Below are positions 23,024 to 35,383 of a stretch of 64,000 nucleotides of DNA, in pieces. The stretch spans positions 2,119,318-2,183,317 of the forward strand of contig JAINUG010000021.1 in assembly GCA_029706075.1 (NCBI GenBank), read 5' to 3'. The notes under the pieces are model-generated. The model had not been told where the DNA came from, ran no database searches, and saw nothing but the letters and a program-made list of their open reading frames with translations. Source of the stretch: Aldrovandia affinis (taxonomy: Eukaryota > Chordata > Actinopteri > Notacanthiformes > Halosauridae). A program made the position numbers and the translations under genes. Each line of letters starts with the position of its first letter. Within the stretch, counting starts at the first letter, position 1.

Positions 23024-25816
23024 TGTAGCCCAGTAGGAAAATTATGTCTTATTTCATGGCCATTTTTGTATATTCCACTAGATGGCGTTTTCTGCATTGA
23101 AGTTGTTGGAGGTTGTGAGCATCCTATTAATGAGATCTCATTAATTGTTTGGCACCTGTGTGAGAATCATGCAGCAGGGGTCAGTGACACTTCCGGTGGG
23201 GATGTATAGAGAGCCAAAGTGTGACGTAGCTTCCGTTGAGAATCGTGCCGGAAGGAGCCTGTTTCAAGTTAGATTATCGGACTCCAATATGTTATGCATC
23301 GATGCCCCTTCTCTCAATCGTGACATTTGCTTGGCAGTTTGGTTGAAAATTACACAAATTACTTTTGTTTATTTAACATTCTACGCTAACAAACAACATT
23401 TCCTCAGAGGTACGGCATCACTAGATTATGTCACCACCCCTTGGTTTGGCGTGTATGGTCAGATTGCATGCTTTAGAGTGAGAACAAACTAAATTAGCAA
23501 ACAGGAATTAGCTAAATTTTATTTAACATGGCAGTTTCAATAGCAGACCTGATATCGTTCTTCAAGGACGAGTCTAAGAGTGTTCAGTGAGGTGAAAACC
23601 ACAAAAAATCAGGACACGTTGAGAATTTTAAGCATTGCCAGGGGGAACTACATTAGGGCCAGCATGAAAGACAGATCATATTGAGTGTCAGTGAGTGTAG
23701 AAAGCGAGAGCAGCAGGTACCTCATTACTAGTTAGACAAGCTAGGCTAACTAGCAAGCCAGTCAGTAATCAGTTGTCTAGAGTTCAGAAATGTCATCATG
23801 TTTTCTGGGTTTTGACGAAAGTTATTTATCAGATATTTTGACAAAATGTTGTATTTGACCAAACATTACGCTCAAACAGTAATGTTATTCAGCAGTTAAA
23901 TGTTGTCATACCCAATTTAAATCAAATTTAATTTCTAATGTGTTATTTCAGGCTGTAAGGTAACAAAAGGTGACATTTTTGAGACAGGGTATAGACTTTA
24001 AAGGGGCACTGTACATGCATTATAACTACATTCAATACATAAATAAATAAATATGATAGCTAAACAATGAACTGTGCAAGCCTACCCTGTACAATCGAAC
24101 CTAAAATAAACATTCATTGTTTGATATCTGCTACAAAACACTGCACCATCTCAACTAGCTAGCTAGCTAATAATGCTTGTAATTAGAATGGTTTGCAAAA
24201 TTCTAAATAATGTAGGTCTAATCTTTGTTTTTTAAACTGGGAGCAATAGGTCTGCTTCTCGTTTCTCGTTGACCACTCTCACAGACGGAGTACTGTCTGA
24301 CATAGTGATAGTGTGACATTGGTGTAGTTTGTTTGCCAATTAAAAAATGTAAAAAGCCTACAGTCTTGTAACTTTACTAAAATGATCATAAATTAGGGGT
24401 TACTTTCACAAATTTGATAGTTTGTGTTTCTTGTCTATGTTATGGAGCTGAGAAGCTGATATGATACCTCATCTTTCCAAAAATGACAGTATCAGAAAAG
24501 TAAATGGGAAAATGACAGTCGGACAGAGGCATTGGCAGCTAATTTGTAGAGGCATTGGCAGAGTTTTGGCTTGGTTGTGCATATCGGCATATAGAGAATA
24601 CCTGCCATTGAGCAGTAAAGCCATTTTTTGAATATAATAATATATCGATAATTATTTTGCCCTGTTTTTGTTTTCTCTTTTCTATACATTTTTGTTCGAT
24701 ATTCTGAATTTTGAGGTTTTTTGCCCCAAAGTAGTTTTTTTCTAGTTAGTCTTCGTTTGGTCACACTTAGCGACATTAATATATATATAATTCATGTAAA
24801 TAAAACACTGAACATATAAGATGCTAAGATAACCTGCACCCTGCAGAGGAGTCAGGAGACCGATCTGGACTGGCCCAGGTTAGGAGACGCTGAGCTAAGT
24901 CCTCCCTATTTAATTCCCTGTTTGAGACCGTGCAGCTACCTCCTGAAAAAGTGCCTTGTTTTTTTGGTGGATTCATCTACACACATAGCCAGACACGTAG
25001 GTTAGAGCTCACCCCCGTGTTTAGTGAGTTTTTTTAAATTTTTAATGCGAAATATGCTAGATTACCCAGAGGTGAGTTCATAACAAGGTTCAAATAGTTT
25101 TTTGGGATGCTTCCGGTTGTTGAACACCTCATGTTTGCGTGCTGCACTAAAAGACAGGTTCATCCAACAATAAAACAGGTAAATACATATTTTATTTATT
25201 GTTGTTCTAAAAAATGTGGTGTTCAATTTACAGGAAATAAACAGTAACAATGTATTTTTGGCAAATTGGTGAAACGTGGTAGCTTGTAGAGGTGGAACAA
25301 CTGACAAGAGTCAGGGTGATTAGCTAGAATCCGCGAATCGTGCTTTTGTTGTAAGTACTTGAGGAAAAAACATATATATATATATATGTATATTTGAATT
25401 TCTCTAAAATTAAAAATGTAATTTAAGTTAACTGAAAGTTACCTTTGTTAAGGTTTTCACCTTCACCGGTGAGTGAATTTACTGAATGCCAAATGCATTT
25501 TATTTAATTTGATTGAATTACAAGAGTGGAGAATTTATTTGGTTGTAATGAAGCTTTGGTTTCTATTTGTGTATTTTATAGCTACAGAGAGGCCACTGCC
25601 ATATTTTGTGCACTTTAGTTTAGGTATTATATTTGATTTAATTAATTCATAATTCATTTATTTTCTATTTATGTGTATTTATCTACCAAGAGGTCAGAGA
25701 GGTTTATGAGAGATCATATTCAGTCAATCTTATTTTATTCAGACCACTAATATCCTTGGAATAAAGAACCATAAAGATATTTTGTGTCCTGTGCTGGTTC
25801 CTGCTCACCAGGCTAC
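23024..25816 (+). mobile_element. LTR-like insertion inside the Tc1 element
   Basis: The segment begins TGTAGCC and ends GGCTAC, inverted heptamer-like ends with the last base lost or changed. It is flanked by GTAAA at 23019-23023 and 25817-25821. Removing it restores the continuity of the Tc1 element. An AATAAA signal at about 25759-25764, some 50 bp before the right end, suits an LTR 3' end. A TATTTAA motif lies at about 24907. No second copy of the ends was found inside, so it may be an unusually long (2.8 kb) solo LTR, an internally deleted element or a composite. The class is therefore tentative. Confidence 0.55.
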
Positions 25817-25840
25817 GTAAACAATATGCCATGGCTGTCT

Positions 25841-25890
25841 CAGTCACCAGATCTCAACCCAATTGAACACTAATGGGAGATTCTGGAGTG
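25841..25890 (+). pseudogene. Tc1 transposase fragment
   Basis: A short plus-strand run translates as SPDLNPIEH followed by a stop and GDSGV, matching the region next to the third catalytic acid of the transposase. It is the same family as the copy at 10386-10430. It is nonfunctional. Confidence 0.7.
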
Positions 25891-26123
25891 GTTCCTTGAG
25901 TCTCTTGTGGAACATCGCAGAGAAGAGGCGAGACCGCGAGGAGCGACTGCCGGGCACTCGCAGGGATGGGACAGTCATTTTGCCAGAGGAGGCAGAGCGG
26001 AGGGGTCTGGCTGGGGTGTAGGGTGTGATGAGTGTCTAGAGGTAAGGGGGAGCAGTTCCTCTAGCCACCTGATAAGCCAGACACTTATAGAATATATGCC
26101 AAAGGTGTATTGAAGCTGTTCTG

Positions 26124-27395
26124 TAGTGGTAGGCGTTACGGTTCCTTTCAGGGACACGGATCCTTTGACTCAGTTCCCTAAAAGGATTCGTTCATGGATT
26201 TGTTCACCAGTTCCTTTGCTGCTATCGTTCAGACTCCCGCGAATATGAACGAGAGTTATACAGTGACTGGGTCCGACTCCGTCAGTAAATATTTTTTAAC
26301 TGAGTCAATCATTCAATTTAAATTACGATTAATTTTAAGGGACCGTGTAACAATAGGATAAATAAAAACAATAAAAGCATAATATCAACAACAATGATAA
26401 TATTGAATTGGTAACATGGAACAAACAGCCTAAAAATAAAAGCCTTTCATGGTTAATTTCTCAGATCAGAAGGGACATCTTCAAATGTAAAAAATCATAA
26501 ACAAATACTTGAAAGGACAACCTTTCTAAGTAGGCTACATATTACCAAGTGATCATTCACATGGACTAAAACGTCCATTAATAAATTTAGCCTATGTGCC
26601 ATCTAGGTAATTATGTTGGCTAATTTAAGGTGTGACTTGCATTGTGTCGGTTTCCTGCATCATATCATAGCCTACATTGTTCACCAAGCTATCTGCACCA
26701 ATATTAAAACAATGTTGACCTCTAGAATTATCAACAAAGTTGTGATACATTCACATAGCCTAGCATATTATGTTTGAATAAAGGAATATAATGATGTGGT
26801 TTCCATTTCTTGAGTTGAAACTAGACTCTGCCTTAAAAAATATTGCGACATCTCTATTGGGAAATAGCCTCTCTCGTTCACGGTTTATTTATTTACTAAT
26901 TGGGAGTAGGCTATAGGCTAAGTGTTTCTCAGATGTAACTGCTGGGCTAAGCAACTAGTGTAAACCAGTTGCTTTAAATTTTATACTCAGTCTCAGGCAA
27001 GTTCGTCATTGCAACATGAAGACATTATGGGGAGGGAGAGACGTAGAGCTGCAGCGACTATGTAGGCTAATGTCTCGTACCGGATTCTGTGGAACGAAGA
27101 ACGAGAGCAACAGCATGTCCAGTTCCAGTTCAGGAACTGGAGTTACTGTTGCTTTCGGTCACCCCAGAAAGCCCGCCCCGCTCAAGCGCTTCAGTGCTGT
27201 TGTTGGCTAATGGATACTACAGACTAGAGCCCAATGGTGGAAATTGTTAAATAGGAGGAGTTGCTGCAGTTTCAACAAATGGCAACTTTAGATTAACCAA
27301 AGGAACGAATCCGACACAGAGGTGAGTCAGTTCCTTTCATTCACCAAAAGGATTCGTTCAAAAGGAACAAATCGTTCACGAACGACACACCACTA
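26124..27395. mobile_element. hAT non-autonomous element with 8-bp duplication
   Basis: A 1272-bp element has ends TAGTGGTAGGCGTT and AACGACACACCACTA, whose outer seven bases are inverted repeats. It is flanked by the identical octamer CTGTTCTG (26116-26123 and 27396-27403). Both ends carry repeated GGATTCGTTC / GGAACGAATC subterminal motifs, typical binding-site clusters of hAT elements. There is no transposase; the short frame at 27016-27210 is Ser-rich and probably chance. It is inserted in the Tc1 element, so it is younger than that copy. Confidence 0.9.
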
Positions 27396-27476
27396 CTGTT
27401 CTGTTGGCTCGTGGTGGCCCAGCCCCTATTAAGACACTTTATGTGGGTGCTTCCTTTATTTTGCCAGGTACCTGTA

Positions 27477-29437
27477 GATTCAAATAATGGATTTCAGCTA
27501 TTTTCCCTTTGGGACTCATATCACTCCTCTTCTCATATTTTTTGATACACTTAATGGTCTTTTTCATGTTTTTTTTTCCCACATTTTCTCCATTTTGCCC
27601 ATATGCAGGGATCTATATTTGGATTAGTGCATGGATTAAAGTAATTACTCTGACAGAGATAAACCAGCTTTAATTGTATGCAGTGAAAATGGAATAAATT
27701 AATGGCAGGTAAGAAATATAACATTTTTTATTGCTGTATATTCCTAGATAATGAATTCAGCAACTGGTTTACTTTTTTACCCTTGAGCTTGTAATAAGAT
27801 TTGCTGTCTCTGCAATGTTCCAGTGTGTTGCTGTTTATATGCCATGGGTTAATAAAATGCAGTTGTTAAAATGCAGACTGATTGTTTTACATACAAAGCT
27901 TTCACAATATATTCACTGTGTAAAATGTATAGCTAGAGGTGTCTGTGACAATAGATCATGTGCCATATGACTTCGGTTTTGGCTCAATGTAAAATGGAAG
28001 ACATTTTGTTCCAGTTTCTTCTCCACTTATTTTCCTTGAGGGAACAGGTGCTGGTCAGTCTAGCTCTTTTGCTTGCAAAGCAGCCAAGTAGAAACCCCTT
28101 TCAAGTGGCATAATCAGGCACTTCCCATCACACTAGCATTTCCAAAACTGAAACAAAAGAATTAGCATCCAAATCGGATTTTACAGGAGATGCATTTCAC
28201 CACAACCTCAGGCACATCTCCTTAATGTCACTCAGCAATTTGCTCCAGTGGTGCTGTTATGTGACTGCCTTGCTGCACCAGGAGGGCAGGTGCCCATTAC
28301 TCACATGTATGTCTGGCCTGATCCACCGAGTTGGAGCAGCACAGTTGCATTACGCCGGCTCCCTCAGCACACACCTGCAATCAGTTCCTTGATTGGTGGG
28401 AGTCCTTGCATCAAAAAAAACTAAGAAGGGAGAGAAAAAAATACATCACAGGAAGGATTTATCCTCCTGCACCATTGTATGAGCACAATTTATGAGTGGA
28501 TTAGGTGGTACTGCATTGCCTGAGGTGTGGAATGACCCTGATTCACTGATGCTCTGAGTGGAACTGCAGACAACACAGGTCTGATATGAAATGAGAGTGA
28601 CAGGATCTACAATTAATTCTTTAGCAGTTTTGTCAAATCTATGCTTTTATTCAGAAAATGAATTCCTGCTTTATAATATTATTATTTAGTGCTTCCTGCA
28701 GATTTTCTGATGTTCTGGCTGTATCAATTTTCAAGTGTCAGAAAAGTGTCACGGTATCATATTTCCATTTTAATTGTTTTCTATTTTCCAGTATATGTGT
28801 GTGTTCTTTCTTCTACATGTCACTATTTAAGCCAGATGGTCTGTAGTAAATCTGAACAAAAACAGCCCTCACAGTGGGAATGATGACAATAGATGGATAC
28901 AGACATGCACAAAAAACTCATACAGTCACACACCCCCACACACACAGTAAAGAGATTGATAATTGCATGCCAAGGTAAAGCCTGGTGCTAGCCTGTTTGC
29001 AATCACCTTTCTATTGTGTTGGCTGATGGGGACAGTCATTGGGCATGTTCTTCATTATTAAGAGTTGTAGGTATCATAGCCAGAGACAGATGAAAGGCCT
29101 GGGGGTTGGGGGGTTGTAATTAGAACCAGGGAGATCTATACCAACACAGCCTCTAACCTGTTGAATGTGCTATCTGTTGGACAAGACACAGTGTTGGACT
29201 GACTAAATCGATGAGACAAAAATTGCTCTTTGATAAAACTGTGATAAAACAATTGTAATGACCAGTGTAATGATAAATGCTAAAGTTTGTGTGTGTTTGA
29301 ATGTGCAATTATCCATCTGAAGTTCTTGTACCCCATTTACACAAATACTATCAACATCATATGAGAAAATTAAATGGTACATTAATATGTAAGAAAATAA
29401 GGCAGTTAGATTAAAAAGATTAATTTATTTTTGAAAA
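27477..29437. other. Gene-free stretch
   Basis: This is AT-rich unique-looking sequence with a short CA-rich run at about 28924-28948. Parts such as 28020-28390 are of higher complexity, but I see no exon, domain or repeat end. Confidence 0.45.
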
Positions 29438-29442
29438 AATGT

Positions 29443-30635
29443 TGTGGAGGGTGTCGGTCCAGGCAAGAGGTGAGTTGCAGGGTTGCCTGTATTTTTCCAC
29501 AGCATGGCTGTGGAGGCCTTTGGAACAGTGTTACTTTCCGGGGGCAGGTTTGACAATCTCGCAGTTTGTGAGACTACGAGAGAGTGTGAACTGTTGCCCG
29601 GAAGGTTGTTCCAAAGGATATAATTGATCGTGTGAATTGGTGTGGGTATCAAGTGAGAATTCACCTGATGAATTGTGTTTGTGTGTGAGTATGTGTGCAT
29701 GGGGTGTGGTTATGTGGAGTGCATTTTGTGAGTGGCTAGGTTTAAGTGGTTTTCATTATATAATTGATTATGATTAGGTGTGTGAACAACGGAACGAGGT
29801 GATTTTCCCATGAGCCCCACCTGAGCAGGGCAGCAATTAAGCCTATTTAAGAGCAGGTGGGGTGACTGGGGAATCAGTGCTGGTCTTGTTGTTCATGTGT
29901 CTGCATCGTTGGTGTGAGTTTTATTGTTCATGTGGACATGTCATACTCATCATGAGTGGTGTCATTCATGTGAGTTGTGTTGCACTGTGTGTGTCTCCCC
30001 GGAAGGGGGGGTTCCACATTGGAGGAGGTGGAGTCTATGTGTTAAGAGTGACTGAGTAGAGTGCTTCCTGTGTGTGGTAAGAGAGAGAGAGGGCTCACAC
30101 AGAACAAAGGAGAGTCTCTCTCTGTGATTGTGGAGAGAACTCTCACTGGAAAAGTGGAGAGTGTCTCGGGGCATGTGTAGAGAGCCTGCACTGAAAAGTG
30201 GCGGGGGTCTCGGTGTGTGCATGGGTTTAGGAAGCACTTGAAAGGTTGCAAAATGTGTGGGGCCTGGTGAAGTTAAGGTGGAAATCCAGACTGAAGAGTG
30301 AATGTGTGTAAGTGGGCTGGAGTCTCTAAATGTCTGATGTTTGTGCAAAAGCGGGTTGGAAAGCTGCTGAACATCCGTGTTCATTGTCTGTTCGTGTGTT
30401 CCCCAGAAGGGAATTCCCACCACAGAGGAGGCAGACCATTATTTAGTTTGTTGTTTTGCCCGAAAGCTTCACGGCAAGTAGGGTGAAGACTTTGTGCTGC
30501 TCTCCCGCTGTTTCTCTCTTCCGTGTCTGAGAGAGAGACTGGAAATAAAGATCCAGGTCCGAAGACCGGCAGAATCCACTCTGGGTCACCATGCTGCTCT
30601 ATTCACAGCCAGGGATTGTCACGTGGCGTGTGACA
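29443..30635 (+). mobile_element. Solo LTR, family L, copy 1
   Basis: The element starts TGTGGAGGGTGTCGG and ends CGTGTGACA. It is flanked by AATGT (29438-29442) and CATGT (30636-30640), a 5-bp duplication with one change. It carries a TATTTAAG motif at about 29854 and an AATAAA at 30543-30548 near the 3' end. The GT-rich centre has degenerate repeats built on AGAGAACTCTCACTG..AAAAGTGGAGAGTG. The same landmarks occur at 42562-43596. No gag or pol is present, so this is a solo LTR. The long reverse-strand frame at 29962-30423 is a low-complexity by-product. Confidence 0.8.
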
Positions 30636-30640
30636 CATGT

Positions 30641-32277
30641 CAACGACATTCATTTGACTCATTGGTCATATGGTTGATGCAATGACGGCATCATAAGGCA
30701 ACTAATTCACCAATCTTGCATATGGGTGCATTCCATGACATCACAGTAGAATGAGACATTAAGAAGCCTAACTATTTTTTAACTGATATGATGATGAACT
30801 CTGCAGAACTCTGCTACAGTTCTACTATGATTTAAAAAAACAAATCTTTCTAGGATTGTTGTCACTCATGCTTAATCTAAACACATATAGGTATGAATAC
30901 AATACTTTTATTTTATTTTTTCTACATTAATAAAATCATATTCAATCTAACTTCAAATACCCTTAAACCTTGAAGCAAGGGTTGCCTGTTATTAATTGCA
31001 TGTTATTAATCTTTTACAATATTTTAAATGAAATACGGAAAATATTGAAGTTATATTGCATGTGGGGAAAAAAAACATGCTGCTTGCTTGAACTATTTTC
31101 TCAAAGATAAGGACAAAGCATTGTTTATAGTAGATTAAATCTGGTCATGGCTACATAAAATAAGCATTTGAGGAACATTGTCCTTTTTGCTGAGCAGCAT
31201 AACATTGAGAGGTTTTACCATACCATGCTCAGTAAAGGGGATATTATGATTCATAATTCATCACAGTGAAGAGAACTGGATTTATGATTCATAATAAATC
31301 AAAGAAAGTAGTCATAAACATTTTAACTGCATCATTTTCTCTCCATGAGTCTAAAACCAGCCTAGTCGTGTCTATAAATTCATGTTAATGGCTGCATGTG
31401 TATAGAGTAAATATCAAAATCAAATATCACAAATGAACAGGTAAGTGGTGGCAACTTCTACATGTATGTGACAGTAACAATGAATTGGAATTGTTTTTAT
31501 TTTAATTATTGTAATTGGTTAGGTACCTATTGTACCCAAGTGTACAGCTGGTACAAAACATGGAGCACGTTTTTTCTGTACTTCTTCTTCTGTAGTCTTC
31601 TACTCATACGTGTGGGAAGTGGTGGTGCTCCGGGTGCTGTCATGAACAGTTTTCTTATATAGTATAAGTATTTCATATTTAAAATAAAGACAGAAATGAG
31701 TGTGTGTCTATGTCTGCATGTCATAATTGGCGTGAAACTGTGGGAGGTGCTGCATGGAGTTTCGGGAGGTGCTGAACGGAGGTTAAATAAAATTCATAAG
31801 AAAAAAACATTTGATCAACCAATCACCTGATAGGTGCATGAAAAAAAGATGTAGCAAGCAACAAGCAAGCAAGCAGGCTAGCTAGCTATCAAGAAGTAAC
31901 CAGAAGAAGTAACACATTTTCCACAATTCCAGGTAATGAATTGATTGAGCTGTTGTGTTTTTATATTTTTATTAAAAATTAAATCTTATTCAAATTCAAA
32001 ACATCTTCCCGTGCCTATGCTTCTACTACTGGATTTGTAAAGGGTTAATCATAAAAGGTAAGGCTGTCAAAAAGTTTTACAGTATTAAATTGTATATTTA
32101 TTCAAAAAGTAAACATGAATCATTGGAACTTATTTAAACTTTGTTTTGTGTGAGCTTTTAATATACTGTATATAAATAAATACAATTCATTTTGCTAAAA
32201 AATGCCAAATGACAAAAAATTGTTACCCTGTTCATTACAGCATTTGCCCTGACAACAGGAGGTTCCAAGTCAAGCTT
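30641..32277. other. Gene-free stretch
   Basis: No gene was recognised. There is a small CAAG-type repeat with GCTAGCTAGC at about 31855-31890 and an imperfect repeat of GGGAGGTGCTG at 31741-31776. Confidence 0.45.
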
Positions 32278-34410
32278 GTCAAGGACCTGTACATTTACTT
32301 AAATATCAAAATGCTTTGTGCAACAGAAATGGAATAGGACTTCCAGGCTCCACCACCTCATACAGCATGGCAGCCTGAGCTAAATAAAACTGCCTTTCTA
32401 TGTTGTATGTTTTGAACATGCAGATGAATGCTGAATACATGCACAAAGACAATGGCTTACAGAAACAAATTCAATTACAGCTAAAACGCTGTAGTACCGC
32501 ATGCAAAATGATCATTTTACCCAATTCTGGATGGAGACAAAGGCCCAATGTTTTCCCATATTTATGCATAAACTGCAGTCATAATATAACTCATATTTCC
32601 AAGAGTGGAAAAGAAAGCAACACTGTTTTTTAAGCATCTTCTTCAACAGTATATTTTCAAAGTGTTACTTTTTTTGTTAGATTTTTTCACAGTTATAACA
32701 AATGCACAGCATGGTTATTTAGTAAGCATCTCCACACAACATGATTCTCAAGTCTGAAATTGCAATTAGCTCTCTTCTGTAGTTTTCCATTACCCATAAT
32801 TCTTAGAATCAAACATCCAATATTGTCATGTGTAACCATTCTCAAAGGATCTGTCAAACTGTTCTTTCAGAAACAAGGCTTTGACATCTGTTTTTGTCTC
32901 CAGCCCCACCCGTCTTCACCCAGTTTGTACTACTCCTCATGTCTGCATTTATTTAGTTCTCCCTGACAGTGTCTTGCTGGTTTGATTCTCCTACTCTTTG
33001 CTTTCATTTGAGCTGTATGCTGTATGCAATTATTAAAGAAAGCTGATTCAGTGTGAACCAACTGAAAGCTTGAAAAAAAAAAAGACCACATATTTGTTCT
33101 CAAATGTGGCTTTGCTTCAGGGAAGAGCTGACATTGTAATTTAAGAATAAAAGTTGCCCTTGGTTTTAAGATTTGTTGAATTTGGTAGTTTTACCAAGGA
33201 CCGTTTTGTCAAGGACCTGTGCATTTACTTAAATATCAAAATGCTTTGTGCAACAGAAATGGAATAGGACCTCCAGGCTCCACCACCTCATACAGCATGG
33301 CAGCCTGAGCTAAATAAAACTGCCTTTCTATGTTGAAGCTTATCTACATGCAGATGAATGCTGAATATATGCACAAAGACAATGGCTGACAGACACAAAT
33401 TCAATTACAGCTTTGTAAAATTATCCTATTTTCCAATTCCAGATGGAGACAAAGGCCCAATGATATCCCATATTTATGTATGAATTGCAATCATAATATT
33501 ACTCACATTTCCAAGAGTGGAAAAGAAAGCAAATTAGTTTTCAGATTTTTCCCTGTTGTTCTCCCCAATTTGGAAGACAATTATACCCTCTATTTATTCG
33601 ATTAACCCTCCCCCACAAACTTGTTGCCTGTCGCTATGGGGCAAGCTATTCTCCAAGGCCGGCGATGATCCACCTCTTCGAGACTCACCAACCCCCTTTC
33701 TGGAGACACCCTCATGTGCTTCACAGCGAGTTTGTGCCGACCACCCATCCCCCTCCCTCAGGAGCGGACAGCCAAATGCCGCCCCGATTGGAGCTAACGG
33801 CCAGGGCCGGTCTGGCAGAGACAGGTTTCAAACCGCGTCCCTGTGTTAGACCACTACACTATCCGCCAGTCCCGCAACATTTGTTTTTAAGCATCATCTT
33901 CAACAGTATGTTTTCGAAGTAACTACTTTTTTTTTTCTTTGCAGTTATAACAAATGCCAGAGAATGGTTATTTAGTAAACATTGCCACACAACCAGATTT
34001 GCCAGTTTGAAATTGCAATTAGCTCTCTTCCGTAGTTTTCCATTACCCATGATATTTAGAATCAAACTACCAATATTGTCATATGTAATCAGTCTCAAAG
34101 GATCTGGCAAGCTGTTCTACTTTCAAGAACCTTGACACCGGTTTTTGTCTCCAGCCCCACTCGTATTCACCTGGTTCTCCTTTTCTGCATTTATTTAGTT
34201 CTCCCTGATCGTGTCTTGTTTATTTGATTCTCCTATCCTTTGCTTTCGTTTGAGCTGTATGTAATTATTAAAGAAAGCTGCCTTAGTGTGAACAAACTGA
34301 AAGCTTGAAAGAAAAACGAATAACACATACTTGTCCTCAAATGTGGTTTGGCTTCAGGGAAGAGCTGGCATTGTAAAAGAAGCCCTGGGTTTTAAGATTT
34401 GTTGAATTTG
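32278..34410. repeat. Tandem duplication of about 930 bp
   Basis: The unit at 32278-33207 is repeated directly at 33208-34410. Both start GTCAAGGACCTGT and run colinearly through GTGCAACAGAAATGGAATAGG, CCATTACCCAT, TTTATTTAGTTCTCCCTGA and AAGATTTGTTGAATTTG. The second unit is longer because it holds a reverse-strand SINE (about 33541-33875). There are many point differences and small indels, so the duplication is not recent. No coding frame is conserved between units. Confidence 0.92.
33541..33875 (-). mobile_element. tRNA-derived SINE, reverse strand
   Basis: On the reverse strand the element opens GCGGGACTGGCGGATAG. It has a pol III A box TAGTGTAGTGG (33851-33861) and a B box GGTTTGAAACC (33824-33834), followed by a body similar to the SINE at 35015-35372 (TGGCTGTCCGCTCCTGAGGG against TGGCTGTCCGCCCCAGGGAG). 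It interrupts the second unit of the 930-bp duplication and is missing from the first, which gives an empty-site comparison. The flanking duplication is not clean. Confidence 0.8.
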
Positions 34411-35003
34411 ATCTTAATACAATACTCTTCTCAGCCCCTGGCTCCAGCATACTCAGACTCTCAAGTGCATTTTATTTATTTTCTGAAATTCAAATGATCT
34501 TCCCAAACAAACATGCAAACAATCTCAAACTTGAAAATATGGCAATTCTGTGGCAAAAAACATTATTATTTCATATGTGGGCATTTACTTTTTCTAGGAT
34601 TAGCCCAAATATGGCATGTGCAATGTGCTTGAGAGAACATAGTGTTGCATATTGTCTGTGACATCAGTTAACCTTGATACCAATTCTGCCAAGTTTCAGT
34701 TGCCAGTAGCTCAGCTTCACATCAAATCCTATATTGGCTCATTCTGAACCAGAGAATACGTATAATATGTTATTCTGGAACAACTATGAATTAATAAATT
34801 AATGAAGGACTATTGTCATATAACCTCAATTTTGCTAAGTTATCCAGTTTAAAAATAAACCATAAATGACAGTAAAGAAGCCCACTGTTTCAAGATGCAG
34901 TCGTACAAATCATTAGTTTGGAATTGCACTATATCCCCAATGTATTATAAAGTTGCACGTTCATTGTTAAGACTAAACCACTTTGACTAACAACCTATAG
35001 AAA
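34411..35003. other. Gene-free stretch
   Basis: No supported feature lies between the tandem duplication and the SINE. Confidence 0.45.
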
Positions 35004-35014
35004 ATTGAACTCTT

Positions 35015-35372
35015 AGCCTCCTGGGTGGTCTAGTGGTTACAATGCCCAACGCTGGCCACAGCAACCAGGGTTCGATTCCATCGGCCGCGCCAGTTTCAGC
35101 TCTGGCCAGGATTGCCACTGTGGGGTGGTGATTGGCTGTCCGCCCCAGGGAGGGGGGAGGGAAGCCGACATGACTTTGCTGCGCATAGGAGTGGCTACGA
35201 TGTACCCGAAAAACAGTTGACAGCTCTGCGAATGCCGACTCGGAGGAGGCCGATCTCAGGGCTACGGCAGCGAACTCAAACACAAGGGGAGGTGATTGAC
35301 ATGAAAAAGAGAGGGTGTAATTGGCTACTAAAATGGGGAAAAATATCAGAAACAATAGATTAAAAAATATAT
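35015..35372 (+). mobile_element. tRNA-derived SINE with 11-bp target duplication
   Basis: The tRNA-like head carries a perfect A box (TGGTCTAGTGG, 35026-35036) and a perfect B box (GGTTCGATTCC, 35069-35079). The body continues through GATTGGCTGTCCGCC to an A-rich tail. The flanks are the identical 11-mer ATTGAACTCTT (35004-35014 and 35373-35383), proof of a retroposition event. It depends on LINE machinery supplied elsewhere. Relatives are at 58615-58737 (same head) and 33541-33875 (similar body). Confidence 0.93.
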
Positions 35373-35383
35373 ATTGAACTCTT

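Larger units (their letters stand above)
22751..27476 (+). mobile_element. Tc1/mariner element (family 1) split by two nested insertions
   Basis: The 5' inverted repeat (CAGCTCACTGCCAAAATAAA, from 22753) and the 3' repeat (CCTTTATTTTGCCAGGTACCTG, ending at TA 27475-27476) bound one Tc1 element. Its own sequence is 22751-23023, 25817-26123 and 27396-27476. The rest is a 2.8-kb LTR-like insertion and a 1.27-kb hAT insertion. Surviving transposase traces include PDLNPIEH (about 25849-25872). The 5' half of the transposase is deleted between the inverted repeat and about 22800. A GC-rich stretch at about 25920-26060 has no counterpart in the 9522-10612 copy and may be a further small insertion. 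Confidence 0.88.

Noticed and set aside
26124..27395. hAT transposase gene
   Set aside because: No frame in the element carries hAT domain motifs; the 64-codon frame at 27016-27210 is Ser-rich and lacks them.
29962..30423. 153-codon reverse-strand open frame
   Set aside because: It lies inside a solo LTR and its Ser/Thr/His/Pro-rich composition comes from the GT/GA-rich LTR sequence.
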